In this document: one piece after another, positions 43,019 through 51,741 of the stretch
How the letters are laid out: each line of letters opens with the position of its first letter
Numbering within the stretch: position 1 is the stretch's first letter
Made by a program: the position numbers and the translations under genes
Assembly (NCBI RefSeq): GCF_024181385.1
Contig: NZ_CP051305.1
Location: 248,001-312,000 of the forward strand
Reading direction: 5' to 3'
DNA length: 64,000 nt
DNA from: Treponema sp. OMZ 798
GTDB lineage: Bacteria; Spirochaetota; Spirochaetia; Treponematales; Treponemataceae
The notes under the pieces: model-generated
The model's database searches: none
The model's input: the letters and a program-made list of their open reading frames with translations, nothing else
Told to the model about the DNA's origin: nothing

Positions 43019-44590
43019 TTGGGTGTTTTTATAGGTATTGATTTAGGAACAACTTCCTTAAAAATTATAGGTATCAATGAGAGTGCGGATCATCTTTTTA
43101 CTGAATCGATACCTAATGTAGTAATTACAAAAGGGAGATGCAAAGAACTGGATATGGCTGTATTATGGAATAGCGTTTGCACCTTAATAAAAGATACCAT
43201 TTTAAAACACAACCTTCAATCTAGAAATATCTTAGCTGTGGGAATTTGTGGTCAAGGTGAAGGCCTTTTTGCTTTAGATGCAAATAAAAAGCCTTTTCAA
43301 AATGCTATTTTATGGAATGATAACAGAGCAGCTTCTTTGGCAAATTCATTAAATGAAGATATTAAAATTAGAGAAAAAATAAAAAATATAACGGGTTCTT
43401 TTCCGTTTTCCGGTGCGACCGGTGTTTTGCTTACTTATTTAAAAACAACCAATCCTAAAAATTATAAAAATATTCAGTATGTTTTATTTTGTAAAGATTA
43501 TATTAGATTTTGTTTAACAGGAAAAATATATACTGATTATACGGATGCTTCTACTTCTTTATTAAATTTAAAAACAAAAAATTATTCAGAAGAATTATTT
43601 TCCTTATTGGGTATCTCGGATATTATCGATAAATTACCGGAGTTAAAATCACCTTTTGATTTAGGCGGAACAGTAAGTCGGGAAGCTGCAAAGTTAACCG
43701 GTTTGTTGGAAGGTACTCCTGTGTCTGTAGGTATGTTGGATCTTGTTTCCGCATTTATGGGTAACGGAGCAAAGAACATTAATGATGTGAGTATTACTCT
43801 CGGTACTACAAGTTCAGCAGGTATAATATTAAATAATGACACGTCTTTAAACACTCTTGCAGGCTTTGAAATGCACTACATCGATTCTAAACTAATAGAA
43901 GTAATGGCTACTATGAGTGGGGCCGGTAATTTAAACTGGATAAAAAAAATATTTTTTACCGACACAGGCTGTGAAACAAATATTGACGATAAAACCTTTT
44001 TTGAATACTTGGATAAAAATATTCCGCTAATTCCGCCCGGGGCTTTGGGTGTAATGTATTTGCCTTTTATAAGTCAAGGCGGAGAAAGAATGCCTTTTAA
44101 CAATCCTAACGCCAGAGCAAGTTTTGTAGGCTTATCACAAAATGTATCTATCAGTGTGATGATTCGCTCTGTTATGGAAGGAGTTGGTTTTTCTATTTTG
44201 GACTGTCTAAAACATTTAAGCGATTGGGATAAAATTAGTCAAGACAATAAAATCTTTCTTTCAGGAGGAGGAGCTTCAAGTGCTGTGTGGCCTCAAATTA
44301 TATCCGATATATTAGGAAAAAATATAATGGTTATAGACGGAAAAGCTTTTTCTGCAAGAGGGGCTGCATATTCGGCTTTATATTGTTATTATAAAACGGC
44401 CCCTGATAAAACAAACCTTGTAGATTTTTCTACTTTTAAACTTTTCAAACCAAATATAGAAAATCATAAATTATATGAAAAAATGTATAATTTATACTAC
44501 AAATTAAGATTATCGCAGGCTGAAATGTGGGATGAACTCAAACAAATAAGAGATATAAGCAAAAGCTTAATTACGGAGAAAGAACAATGA
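43019..44590 (+). CDS. FGGY-family carbohydrate kinase
   Basis: A 523-residue sugar kinase: 'GIDLGTTSLKIIGI' phosphate-1 motif, 'GICGQGEGLFALD', 'WNDNRA', catalytic 'DYTDASTSLLNL', 'SITLGTTSSAGI' and the C-terminal 'FLSGGGASSAVWPQIISDIL'. FGGY kinases phosphorylate xylulose, fuculose or related ketoses, and one branch acts on autoinducer-2. It opens a seven-gene operon with MtnK and aldolase genes, so its substrate may be a deoxy- or thio-sugar (inference). The start is TTG, preceded by GGAGAG. It overlaps the next gene by ATGA. Confidence 0.9.
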   Translation: MGVFIGIDLGTTSLKIIGINESADHLFTESIPNVVITKGRCKELDMAVLWNSVCTLIKDTILKHNLQSRNILAVGICGQGEGLFALDANKKPFQNAILWNDNRAASLANSLNEDIKIREKIKNITGSFPFSGATGVLLTYLKTTNPKNYKNIQYVLFCKDYIRFCLTGKIYTDYTDASTSLLNLKTKNYSEELFSLLGISDIIDKLPELKSPFDLGGTVSREAAKLTGLLEGTPVSVGMLDLVSAFMGNGAKNINDVSITLGTTSSAGIILNNDTSLNTLAGFEMHYIDSKLIEVMATMSGAGNLNWIKKIFFTDTGCETNIDDKTFFEYLDKNIPLIPPGALGVMYLPFISQGGERMPFNNPNARASFVGLSQNVSISVMIRSVMEGVGFSILDCLKHLSDWDKISQDNKIFLSGGGASSAVWPQIISDILGKNIMVIDGKAFSARGAAYSALYCYYKTAPDKTNLVDFSTFKLFKPNIENHKLYEKMYNLYYKLRLSQAEMWDELKQIRDISKSLITEKEQ

Positions 44591-45612
44591 AAATATTGAT
44601 AACTGCCGAATTAACGGAGCATGTAGTTAAAGAGCTTTCAACCTTAGGAACTGTAACAAAAGATGGATGGCAGACCGAGTTTAGAGTTTTTAATGAAGAT
44701 GAAATGCAAAAAATAGTTGCCGGTTATGATATAATAATTACCAGTTATGATGAAATAACAAAAAAAGTTATAGATTCAGCCGATAAAACAAAAAATATAA
44801 TTTGTACCAGAGCATCTCCTGTTAATGTGGATATTGCCTATGCAAATGCAAAAGGTATAAAAGTATCTTTTACCCCCGGAAGAAATTCCGATAGTGCAGC
44901 GGAGTATACAATTGCACTTATGATGACTATAGGCAGAAAAATTGCTCAGTCATATACTGCTTTAAAACGAGGCGAGTATACGAAAAAATCACAATCTGAA
45001 AAAAAACTTAAAGATGGATTAAAAGAAGATGTAACATGGGCTCTTAGTGCCGACACACCTTATGTTATTTTTAAGGGCAACCAATTATGCGGTAATACTT
45101 TGGGTATAATAGGTTACGGTGATATTGGGCGGAGAGTTTCTAAAATTGCTAATGCTATGGGAATGAAGGTTTTGGCTTATGATAAATACAGTAAAGCGGC
45201 GGATGGAATTGCGGAATTTGTTGATTTTGATTATTTACTAAAGCACAGTGATTTTATAAGTGTACATGTTAAACCTTCACCGGAAAACAAGCATTTTATA
45301 AATGCTGATGCTTTCAAACTTATGAAAAAAACAGCATATATCGTGAATACAGCCAGAGGCTCTTTGATTGACGAAAAAGCCTTGATAGAAGCTTTAAGAA
45401 ATAAGGAAATTGCAGGAGCTGCTTTGGATGTATTTGAATCGGAACCTATTTCTGAAAAACATCCGTTTATTACTGAGTTAGATAATGTTCTTATAACGCC
45501 GCACTTGGGCGGTGCTACTTATGAAGCAATACAAAATCATAGTAAAATGGTGTTGGAAGAAGTAAAAAATATTCTAGACAATAGAAAACTCAGTTATGAA
45601 TATAAATTATAA
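44587..45612 (+). CDS. D-2-hydroxyacid dehydrogenase, phosphoglycerate dehydrogenase-like
   Basis: A 341-residue NAD-dependent dehydrogenase. The Rossmann motif is 'LGIIGYGDIGRRVSKIANAMG'; the catalytic Arg is in 'VNTARGSLIDEKAL', the Glu in 'LDVFESEPI' and the His in 'ITPHLGGATYEAI'. It lacks the C-terminal ACT domain of SerA. It probably reduces a 2-oxoacid to a D-2-hydroxyacid or the reverse. Overlaps the kinase gene by ATGA. In this operon a 2-oxoacid could come from the PLP lyase encoded next (inference). Confidence 0.9.
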   Translation: MKILITAELTEHVVKELSTLGTVTKDGWQTEFRVFNEDEMQKIVAGYDIIITSYDEITKKVIDSADKTKNIICTRASPVNVDIAYANAKGIKVSFTPGRNSDSAAEYTIALMMTIGRKIAQSYTALKRGEYTKKSQSEKKLKDGLKEDVTWALSADTPYVIFKGNQLCGNTLGIIGYGDIGRRVSKIANAMGMKVLAYDKYSKAADGIAEFVDFDYLLKHSDFISVHVKPSPENKHFINADAFKLMKKTAYIVNTARGSLIDEKALIEALRNKEIAGAALDVFESEPISEKHPFITELDNVLITPHLGGATYEAIQNHSKMVLEEVKNILDNRKLSYEYKL

Positions 45613-45622
45613 GGAGAGCCTT

Positions 45623-46816
45623 ATGGAAAATTTAATACAAGAAAATTGGGACTTTAACACAAAAGCGGTGCATATAGGCAGCGAACCTTGTCCTTTAACG
45701 GGAGCCTTGGTTCCGCCAATATATCAAACATCAACCTACACTTACAAGGATACGGAGGAAGCCGGTAAGATTTTTTCCGGAGAGATATTTGGCTACCTTT
45801 ACGGAAGAGACCACAGTCCAACCCAAATTCAATTGGAAGAAAAAATTGCCGCATTGGAAGGCGGAGAAGCTTGTAAAACTTTTGCTTCCGGAATGGCTGC
45901 AATTGCTGCTACTACTGTCGGATTATTAAAAGCCGGAGACCATGTAATTTGTAGTGATGTTGTATATGGAGGCTCTTACGGGTTATTTGAAAAAATATTT
46001 AGCAGATACAGTGTCGAGACAACATTTATGGATACCTCTAATTTGGAAAATGTCGAAAAGCAAATTAAAAAGAATACGGTCCTATTATATTTAGAAACTC
46101 CTGCTAATCCGACTTTAAGGCTTACAGATATAGAGCAGGCGGCAAAAATATGCAAGGCTCACAATATAACCTTGGTTGTAGACAATACATTTATGACTCC
46201 TTATTTTCAAAGACCATTAGAGTTAGGTGCAGATATAGTTGTGCATTCCGGAACCAAATATATGGGAGGACACGGGGACTTGATCGCCGGAGCTGTAATC
46301 GGTAAAAAAGATTTTATAACGAAAGGATTGCATGAGCCTGTAACAAAACTAGGCGGTCTTATTTCTCCTTTTACCGCATTTTTAATGAAGCGGGGTATTC
46401 AAACTTTACCTTTAAGAATGGACAGGCATAATAAAAATGCTATGGCGGTTGCAGAATTTTTAGAGGGGCATAAGGCAATAGAAAAGGTTATATATCCTGG
46501 ATTAAAATCTTTTCCGCAACGAGAGCTTGCTTTAAAACAAATGAAGGGTTTTGGCGGTTTAATTTCTTTGGAAGTAAAAGGCGGTATTGAAGCAGGAAGG
46601 GCTTTTTGTGATAACTTAAAGATGATTCATTTAGCGGTAAGTCTTGGTGATGTCGGCTCCTTGGTACAACATCCTGCCAGTATGACACATAAATCTGTAC
46701 CTCGTGAAACTCGTATTAAAAATGGAATTACCGATGGTCTAATCAGGCTATCCTGCGGGATAGAAGCAGTGGAGGACATTATAAAAGATATTGATAATGC
46801 TCTTTCAAAAATATAA
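45623..46816 (+). CDS. Cys/Met-metabolism PLP-dependent lyase (methionine gamma-lyase / cystathionine lyase-like)
   Basis: A 397-residue PLP enzyme. It has 'TYTYKDTEEAGKIF', 'YLYGRDHSPTQIQLE', the PLP-lysine in 'VVHSGTKYMGGHGD' and the C-terminal 'GDVGSLVQHPASMTHKSVP'. Members cleave methionine, cystathionine or homocysteine, or assimilate sulfide and methanethiol. The exact reaction cannot be fixed from sequence. Treponema denticola is known for methionine gamma-lyase and cystalysin activity. Position between a dehydrogenase and an aldolase suggests it handles a methylthio compound. The start is ATG 45623 with AAGGAGAG; the longer frame runs into the previous gene. Confidence 0.85.
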   Translation: MENLIQENWDFNTKAVHIGSEPCPLTGALVPPIYQTSTYTYKDTEEAGKIFSGEIFGYLYGRDHSPTQIQLEEKIAALEGGEACKTFASGMAAIAATTVGLLKAGDHVICSDVVYGGSYGLFEKIFSRYSVETTFMDTSNLENVEKQIKKNTVLLYLETPANPTLRLTDIEQAAKICKAHNITLVVDNTFMTPYFQRPLELGADIVVHSGTKYMGGHGDLIAGAVIGKKDFITKGLHEPVTKLGGLISPFTAFLMKRGIQTLPLRMDRHNKNAMAVAEFLEGHKAIEKVIYPGLKSFPQRELALKQMKGFGGLISLEVKGGIEAGRAFCDNLKMIHLAVSLGDVGSLVQHPASMTHKSVPRETRIKNGITDGLIRLSCGIEAVEDIIKDIDNALSKI

Positions 46817-46834
46817 GTCGGAGGATTAAAAGGA

Positions 46835-47476
46835 ATGCAATTTTTAGAAGAGAGAAAAGAACTTGTTGAATACGGGAAAAAAGTCTTGGACATAGGACTT
46901 ACAAAGGGAACCGGCGGTAATCTTAGTTTACGCGTAAAAAAGGATTTAATGCTGATTACGCCAACCGGAATTCCCTATCATGATACAAGACCTGAAGACA
47001 TTGTTTTAATGGATCTCAACGGAAATGTTATTGAAGGAACTAAAAAACCTTCAAGTGAACATGGCATGCACTCCATTCTTTACAAGAATAGAGATGATAT
47101 AGATGCGGTTCTTCACACCCATACAACCTATGCAGCGGCGGTTTCCTGCATGAATATGGACTTGCCCGCAGTGCATTATTTGGTTGCGATGGGCGGAGGA
47201 AAAAATGTTAGATGCGCCAAATATGCAACATTTGGTACGCCGCAATTGGCAAAAAACGCTTTGGAAGCCATGGAAAATAGGTATGCCTGCCTTTTGGCTA
47301 ACCACGGAATGTTAGTGGGGGCAAAAGATATGCCTAACGCTATAAACATTACCGAGGAAATAGAATTTTGCTGTGAGCTTTATATGCGAACTCTTGCCAG
47401 CGGTACACCGGTTATATTATCTGATGAAGAGATGGAAGCTATGCTTGGTAAATTCAAAACTTATGGACAGGTTTAG
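46835..47476 (+). CDS. Class II aldolase (fuculose-phosphate aldolase family)
   Basis: A 213-residue zinc aldolase. Features are 'GLTKGTGGNLSLRV', the catalytic glutamate in 'KPSSEHGMH', zinc histidines in 'AVLHTHTTYAAAVS', and 'CLLANHGMLVGA' with a third histidine. Family members split fuculose-1-phosphate, ribulose-phosphate and, in the DHAP shunt, methylthioribulose-1-phosphate or 5-deoxyribulose-1-phosphate. Since an MtnA-like isomerase and MtnK lie in the same operon, the last reaction is the best guess, yielding DHAP and an aldehyde (inference). Confidence 0.88.
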   Translation: MQFLEERKELVEYGKKVLDIGLTKGTGGNLSLRVKKDLMLITPTGIPYHDTRPEDIVLMDLNGNVIEGTKKPSSEHGMHSILYKNRDDIDAVLHTHTTYAAAVSCMNMDLPAVHYLVAMGGGKNVRCAKYATFGTPQLAKNALEAMENRYACLLANHGMLVGAKDMPNAINITEEIEFCCELYMRTLASGTPVILSDEEMEAMLGKFKTYGQV

Positions 47477-47543
47477 AATTACAATGTGGATATTATAAAT
47501 ATTTTTATGTTTATAATTTAGTAAATATTAAGAGGAGAAAAAA

Positions 47544-48836
47544 ATGAAAAAAGGTAATTTTTGGGGATTAACACCACTTATTGTGTTTTTGCTGATTTAC
47601 TGCAGTACAGGTATTATTTCAGGTAAATTTGATAACATGCCATTGTTAGTTGCTTTTATGATAACAGCCGGCGTATCACTATTCTTAAACAAGAAAGATG
47701 AAAAGTTAAGCATTGACAAGAAAATAGATATATTTTCTAAAGGAGCGGGAGAGCCTACTTTGATGATTATGGTAATCATCTTTATCTTAGCAGGTGCATT
47801 CTATTCGATAGCCAACGCTTGCGGTGCAGTACAATCAACCGTAAACTTAGGGCTTAGTCTACTGCCGCCTAATATGTTACTTACAGGCTTATTTCTTATT
47901 GGATGTGTACTTAGTTTTTCTATGGGAACTTCAATGGGAACAATTAGTGCTCTGTGTCCAATTGCTATTGGTTTGGCAGAAAATACAACGCTATCGTTGC
48001 CGTTGGTTTGCGGTGTTGTAGTAGGAGGAGCGATGTTTGGCGATAACTTGTCATTCATTTCTGATACAACAATTGCTGCAACAAGAACCCAAGAAGTTTC
48101 AATGAAAGATAAGTTTAAGGTAAACGTTTTAATCGTCTTACCTGCTGTTATCATAACCGCTATAATTTTATTTTTTATAAAAGTTGAAGTAACGGGATTA
48201 GAAAGTTTTGAGTATTCATTAGTAAATATAATTCCTTATGTTTCAATTATTGTATTGGCTTTGATAGGATTAAATGTATTTTTTGTACTGGGTGCAGGTG
48301 TACTAATCGGTCTCGTAATCGGATATGCAAATGGCAGCTTTACATTTATAGAATCCTTGGCTTATCTGCAGCGAGGTATGGGCTGGATGGAAGATGTTGC
48401 CATTATTGCTATTGTAGTGGGCGGTGTTGTTGCTTTGATGGAGCACTTCGGAGGTATAGAGTGGTTATTGTCATCAATGAAGGCGAAGATAAAATCTAAA
48501 AAAACTGCTGAGTTGGGTATTGCCGCGTTAGTGAGTTTATTGGATATAGCAACTACAAATAATACTATTTCAATAATCACCGCAGGACCAATTGCAAAAG
48601 ATATTTCGGATGAGTTCGAAATTGACCGAAAAAGAACAGCCGGTTTATTGGATATATTCTCATCAGGCTTTCAAGGTTTAATTCCTTACGGCGGACAGCT
48701 TTTAGTTGCCGGAGCTTTTGCTAAAATTTCGCCGGTTTCAATAGTGCCTTATGCTTGGTATCCGATGCTGATATTGTTAATGGGAATAATTTCAATTATT
48801 ACCGGCTTTCCAAAAATTAAAACTGTTAACAAATAA
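47544..48836 (+). CDS. NhaC-family Na+/H+ antiporter-type transporter
   Basis: A 430-residue protein with about twelve membrane segments. It has 'GTSMGTISALCPIAIGLA', 'GAMFGDNLSFISDTTIAATR' and 'ATTNNTISIITAGPIAKDIS', conserved in NhaC proteins. Known members exchange sodium for protons, or malate for lactate (MleN). The second type of activity would suit export of a 2-hydroxyacid made by the operon's dehydrogenase (inference). It is in the middle of the operon, after a 67-bp gap and with an AGGAG site. Confidence 0.88.
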   Translation: MKKGNFWGLTPLIVFLLIYCSTGIISGKFDNMPLLVAFMITAGVSLFLNKKDEKLSIDKKIDIFSKGAGEPTLMIMVIIFILAGAFYSIANACGAVQSTVNLGLSLLPPNMLLTGLFLIGCVLSFSMGTSMGTISALCPIAIGLAENTTLSLPLVCGVVVGGAMFGDNLSFISDTTIAATRTQEVSMKDKFKVNVLIVLPAVIITAIILFFIKVEVTGLESFEYSLVNIIPYVSIIVLALIGLNVFFVLGAGVLIGLVIGYANGSFTFIESLAYLQRGMGWMEDVAIIAIVVGGVVALMEHFGGIEWLLSSMKAKIKSKKTAELGIAALVSLLDIATTNNTISIITAGPIAKDISDEFEIDRKRTAGLLDIFSSGFQGLIPYGGQLLVAGAFAKISPVSIVPYAWYPMLILLMGIISIITGFPKIKTVNK

Positions 48837-48860
48837 ATTGAACTTTTGAGGGGTATAGTA

Positions 48861-49916
48861 ATGAAAAGAAATGATGAAAACTTAGCATTTATGCTGCAAT
48901 ATGAAAATGTTGCATGGTATGATAATGGAAAAGTAAAAGTCCTTGATAGAAGAGTATACCCCTCTGAGGTCAGATTTGAAGTGTGCTGTACTTATCAAGA
49001 AGTTTCCAAGGCAATAAAAGATATGGTTACACAAAGTGCAGGTCCCTATACCCTTTGCGGTATGGGGATGGCTCTTGCCGCCTATCAATGTAAGGACTTG
49101 CCAAAAGAAAAACAGTTAAAATTTTTAGAAGAAGCAGCCTTTGTTATATCTCATTCCAGACCGACTACCATAAACAGAATGACCCTTATAACTCAAGGCT
49201 GCTTAGCGGAACAAAAAAAAGCTTTGGAAAACGGATGTTCTGCTATAGATGCGGCATTTAATAGGACAGTACAATCGCTTGAAAGAAGATACGGAACTAT
49301 GCAAACCATTGCAGAGCATCTAGTAAGCCTATTTCCCAAAACAAAAACAACGGTAATGACCCAATGTTTTGGAGAAACTATAGTCGGATGCATGGCAAGA
49401 GAAATAAAAAAACGCGGACTTAGTGTTAAATTCTTCGTACCGGAAACTCGTCCATATTTACAAGGCTCAAGGCTTACTGCAAGTGTACTTTATGATATGG
49501 GCTTTGAGGTTAAGGTTATCACCGATAATATGCCTGCATGGGTAATGGAAAATAATGGAGTAGATATTTTTACTTCTGCCGCCGATACAATATGCATGGA
49601 TGGAAGTATTGTAAATAAAATAGGTACTTTACAAATTGCAACCATTGCAAAAACTTATGGTGTACCATACTTTGTAACAGGTATTCCAGATGCAGACAAA
49701 AAAAATAGAAATGATGTAGTTATTGAAGAGCGTGATAAAAACGAAGTTTTATGTTTTAGAGGAATGCAGGTTACAATGGAAGGGGTTGATGCCTTTTATC
49801 CTGCCTTTGATATTACGCCTCCGCATTTAGTAAGTGCAATTGTTACCGATAAAGGAGTTTTTGCACCATACGATTTAAACCGCTATTTAAAACAAGGCGT
49901 AAGTGTTTTTTATTAA
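48861..49916 (+). CDS. S-methyl-5-thioribose-1-phosphate isomerase-like protein (MtnA/eIF2B family)
   Basis: A 351-residue isomerase. It has the MtnA order: 'RPTTINRM', 'TVMTQCFGETIVG' (catalytic Cys region), 'PETRPYLQGSRLTASVLYDMG', 'ITDNMPAWVM', 'TSAADTICMDGSIVNKIGT' (Asp region) and 'PYFVTGIPDADKKN'. MtnA turns methylthioribose-1-phosphate into the ribulose form. Some motifs deviate from classical MtnA (for example SAADTI for GADRI), so it could favour 5-deoxyribose-1-phosphate. The ATG at 48861 follows GAGGGG; the 15-bp upstream extension is not needed. Confidence 0.87.
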   Translation: MKRNDENLAFMLQYENVAWYDNGKVKVLDRRVYPSEVRFEVCCTYQEVSKAIKDMVTQSAGPYTLCGMGMALAAYQCKDLPKEKQLKFLEEAAFVISHSRPTTINRMTLITQGCLAEQKKALENGCSAIDAAFNRTVQSLERRYGTMQTIAEHLVSLFPKTKTTVMTQCFGETIVGCMAREIKKRGLSVKFFVPETRPYLQGSRLTASVLYDMGFEVKVITDNMPAWVMENNGVDIFTSAADTICMDGSIVNKIGTLQIATIAKTYGVPYFVTGIPDADKKNRNDVVIEERDKNEVLCFRGMQVTMEGVDAFYPAFDITPPHLVSAIVTDKGVFAPYDLNRYLKQGVSVFY

Positions 49917-49945
49917 TTGTGTTATAATTAAACTAGGGAGTAGCT

Positions 49946-51145
49946 ATGTATGATAAACATTTTTTATTGGACACAAATACGGTAAAAGAATATGTAAAAG
50001 AAAAAGTAAACTTTTTCGATAAAGGCGAACCGCTGTTTTCCGAAGAAATCGGAGACGGCAATATAAATTTTGTTTTTAGAATAAAAAGCAAAAAAACGGG
50101 GAAATCCCTTATTATAAAACAGGCGGACATTTTACTCAGGTCTTCCGGTAGACCCTTGGATATAGGCAGAAATAAAATTGAACACAGCATTCTAAAAATA
50201 CAGGGTAAGTTCTGCCCCGAGTATGTTCCCAAGATATATTTTTATGATGAAAAAATGGCAGTAATAGCTATGGAAGATGTGGGCGAATATAAAAATATGA
50301 GAATGGAACTTCTTGCCGGGAAAAGCTTTCCGCTCTTTGTCGATGATATAACTAATTTTATGGTAGAAACTTTAATTTATACTACGGATATGGTCGGCGA
50401 CAATAAAACTAAAAAGAAAAGAATGGCTTTATTTGTTAACCCCGATCTTTGCGAAATTTCCGAAGACCTTGTATTTACCGAGCCTTATATAAATTATAAA
50501 AACAGAAACATTGTCTATACAGGTATGGAAGACTTTGTACAAGAAGAACTATACGAAGATAAGAACTTATTGCTTGAAGTTGCAAAATTAAAATATGCCT
50601 TCATGACAGAAACTCAAGCTCTTATTCACGGAGACTTACATTCAGGCTCGATTTTTATAAACGAAAAAGGCATGAAAGTAATTGACCCCGAATTTGCTTT
50701 TTACGGCCCGATAGGTTATGATGTCGGTAATGTAATAGCTCATTTAATTTTATCTTATACTTATCATTATGTAAATCATACACAAGTTGATGAAGAATTT
50801 TTTAGCTGGATTGAAAAGGCAATCAATAAAATTCTGCCTGTTTTTTTGGAAAAGTTTGACAACCGTTATACTGCACTTGTAGAGGAGCCTGCTTTTAAAA
50901 ATCCTGACTTTAAAAATTGGTTTATACAAAAAATAAAGAAAAACTCTCTTGCTACAGCAGGTTTGGAAATAATTAGACGGACAGTAGGCGATACAAAGGT
51001 AAAAGAAATAGAATTTACAACGGATAAAGCCGCGAGAATAAAAATGGAAAAAGCATTAATAAAATTATCTAAGAAAATGATCTTAGGCGGGACAATTGTA
51101 AATATTACCGATGAATTGAAAAATCTGTTAATGTTAATGGACTAA
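49946..51145 (+). CDS. mtnK: 5-methylthioribose kinase MtnK
   Basis: A 399-residue kinase of the choline-kinase fold. Motifs are 'EEIGDGNINFVFRI', 'LIIKQADILLRSSG', catalytic 'ALIHGDLHSGSIFIN' and 'KVIDPEFAFYGPIGYDVGN', with 'IEFTTDKAARIKMEKA' near the end. It phosphorylates methylthioribose at C1, the first committed step of methionine salvage or of the DHAP shunt. It is the last gene, 29 bp after the isomerase, making a kinase-isomerase-aldolase set. Confidence 0.92.
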   Translation: MYDKHFLLDTNTVKEYVKEKVNFFDKGEPLFSEEIGDGNINFVFRIKSKKTGKSLIIKQADILLRSSGRPLDIGRNKIEHSILKIQGKFCPEYVPKIYFYDEKMAVIAMEDVGEYKNMRMELLAGKSFPLFVDDITNFMVETLIYTTDMVGDNKTKKKRMALFVNPDLCEISEDLVFTEPYINYKNRNIVYTGMEDFVQEELYEDKNLLLEVAKLKYAFMTETQALIHGDLHSGSIFINEKGMKVIDPEFAFYGPIGYDVGNVIAHLILSYTYHYVNHTQVDEEFFSWIEKAINKILPVFLEKFDNRYTALVEEPAFKNPDFKNWFIQKIKKNSLATAGLEIIRRTVGDTKVKEIEFTTDKAARIKMEKALIKLSKKMILGGTIVNITDELKNLLMLMD

Positions 51146-51270
51146 ATTATGACCAAATAACCAAAAAAGGTGACACCTTTTTCTTTTATTCTAAAGATGG
51201 AGAAGGCAATTTAGTCATAAAAAAATAAATATCAATATTGAAGCTGACATAATAACTATTTATACCAACT

Positions 51271-51569
51271 AACGCTTTATTGTTAAAAATCCTTCTTCAT
51301 CATAAACAGTTCCAATCTCAATATTACTAATTCTTTTGTTTCTAACCTCAACCAAAGAACCTGCTATAAACTTCCTTGATATTAGGGGTTTCCAAAGGGA
51401 TGCCCCCTTTGGCAGCGCGAGTGGACAGTATGTCCGCCTCGGTTTTTAATCAGCCTCTTGTAAATAGGCGGAGCAGATTCAAGCCACGAACAAAAAACGC
51501 CCGCAAGCTTATTTTATAAGAACTTTTAAATTTAGCTCAAATCTTTTGTTTCTAACCTCAACCAAAGAA
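51271..51569 (-). pseudogene. Protein-gene debris with a 28-bp internal direct repeat
   Basis: On the minus strand two C-terminal fragments share the segment S-L-V-E-V-R-N-K-R. One (51365 down to 51271) continues I-S-N-I-E-I-G-T-V-Y-D-E-E-G-F and ends in a stop; the other (51569-51520) continues F-E-L-N-L-K-V-L-I-K and stops. The shared DNA is TCTTTTGTTTCTAACCTCAA plus eight more bases, at 51332-51359 and 51542-51569. No start or complete gene is visible. The stretch between them also contains short palindromes (for example GGACA-gta-TGTCC). The stretch 51146-51270 shows nothing. Confidence 0.55.
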
Positions 51570-51633
51570 GATGTCAAAAATTTGGTTAAATATACGGGTT
51601 CTTAGCGATTGCAAGCCGGCGTAGCAATCCCAG

Positions 51634-51740
51634 CCCTAAGCGGTTCTTTTGAAGATAGGAGGGGTTATAGGGGAGGTACAACCAACGAAGTTTCGAGGTG
51701 AAGAAACTTTTATCCGAAAAAAGTGTCTTTCCTCCCCTAA
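51634..51740 (+). repeat. 107-bp dispersed repeat, copy B
   Basis: Same sequence as 29173-29279 in the opposite orientation, with only two substitutions and two single-base indels over 107 bp. Ends with CCTCCCCTAA one base before the mnmG stop codon. Near-identity suggests recent spread or gene conversion. The only open frame over it (51649-51834) runs into mnmG and is not convincing as a gene. Confidence 0.85.
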
Positions 51741-51741
51741 T

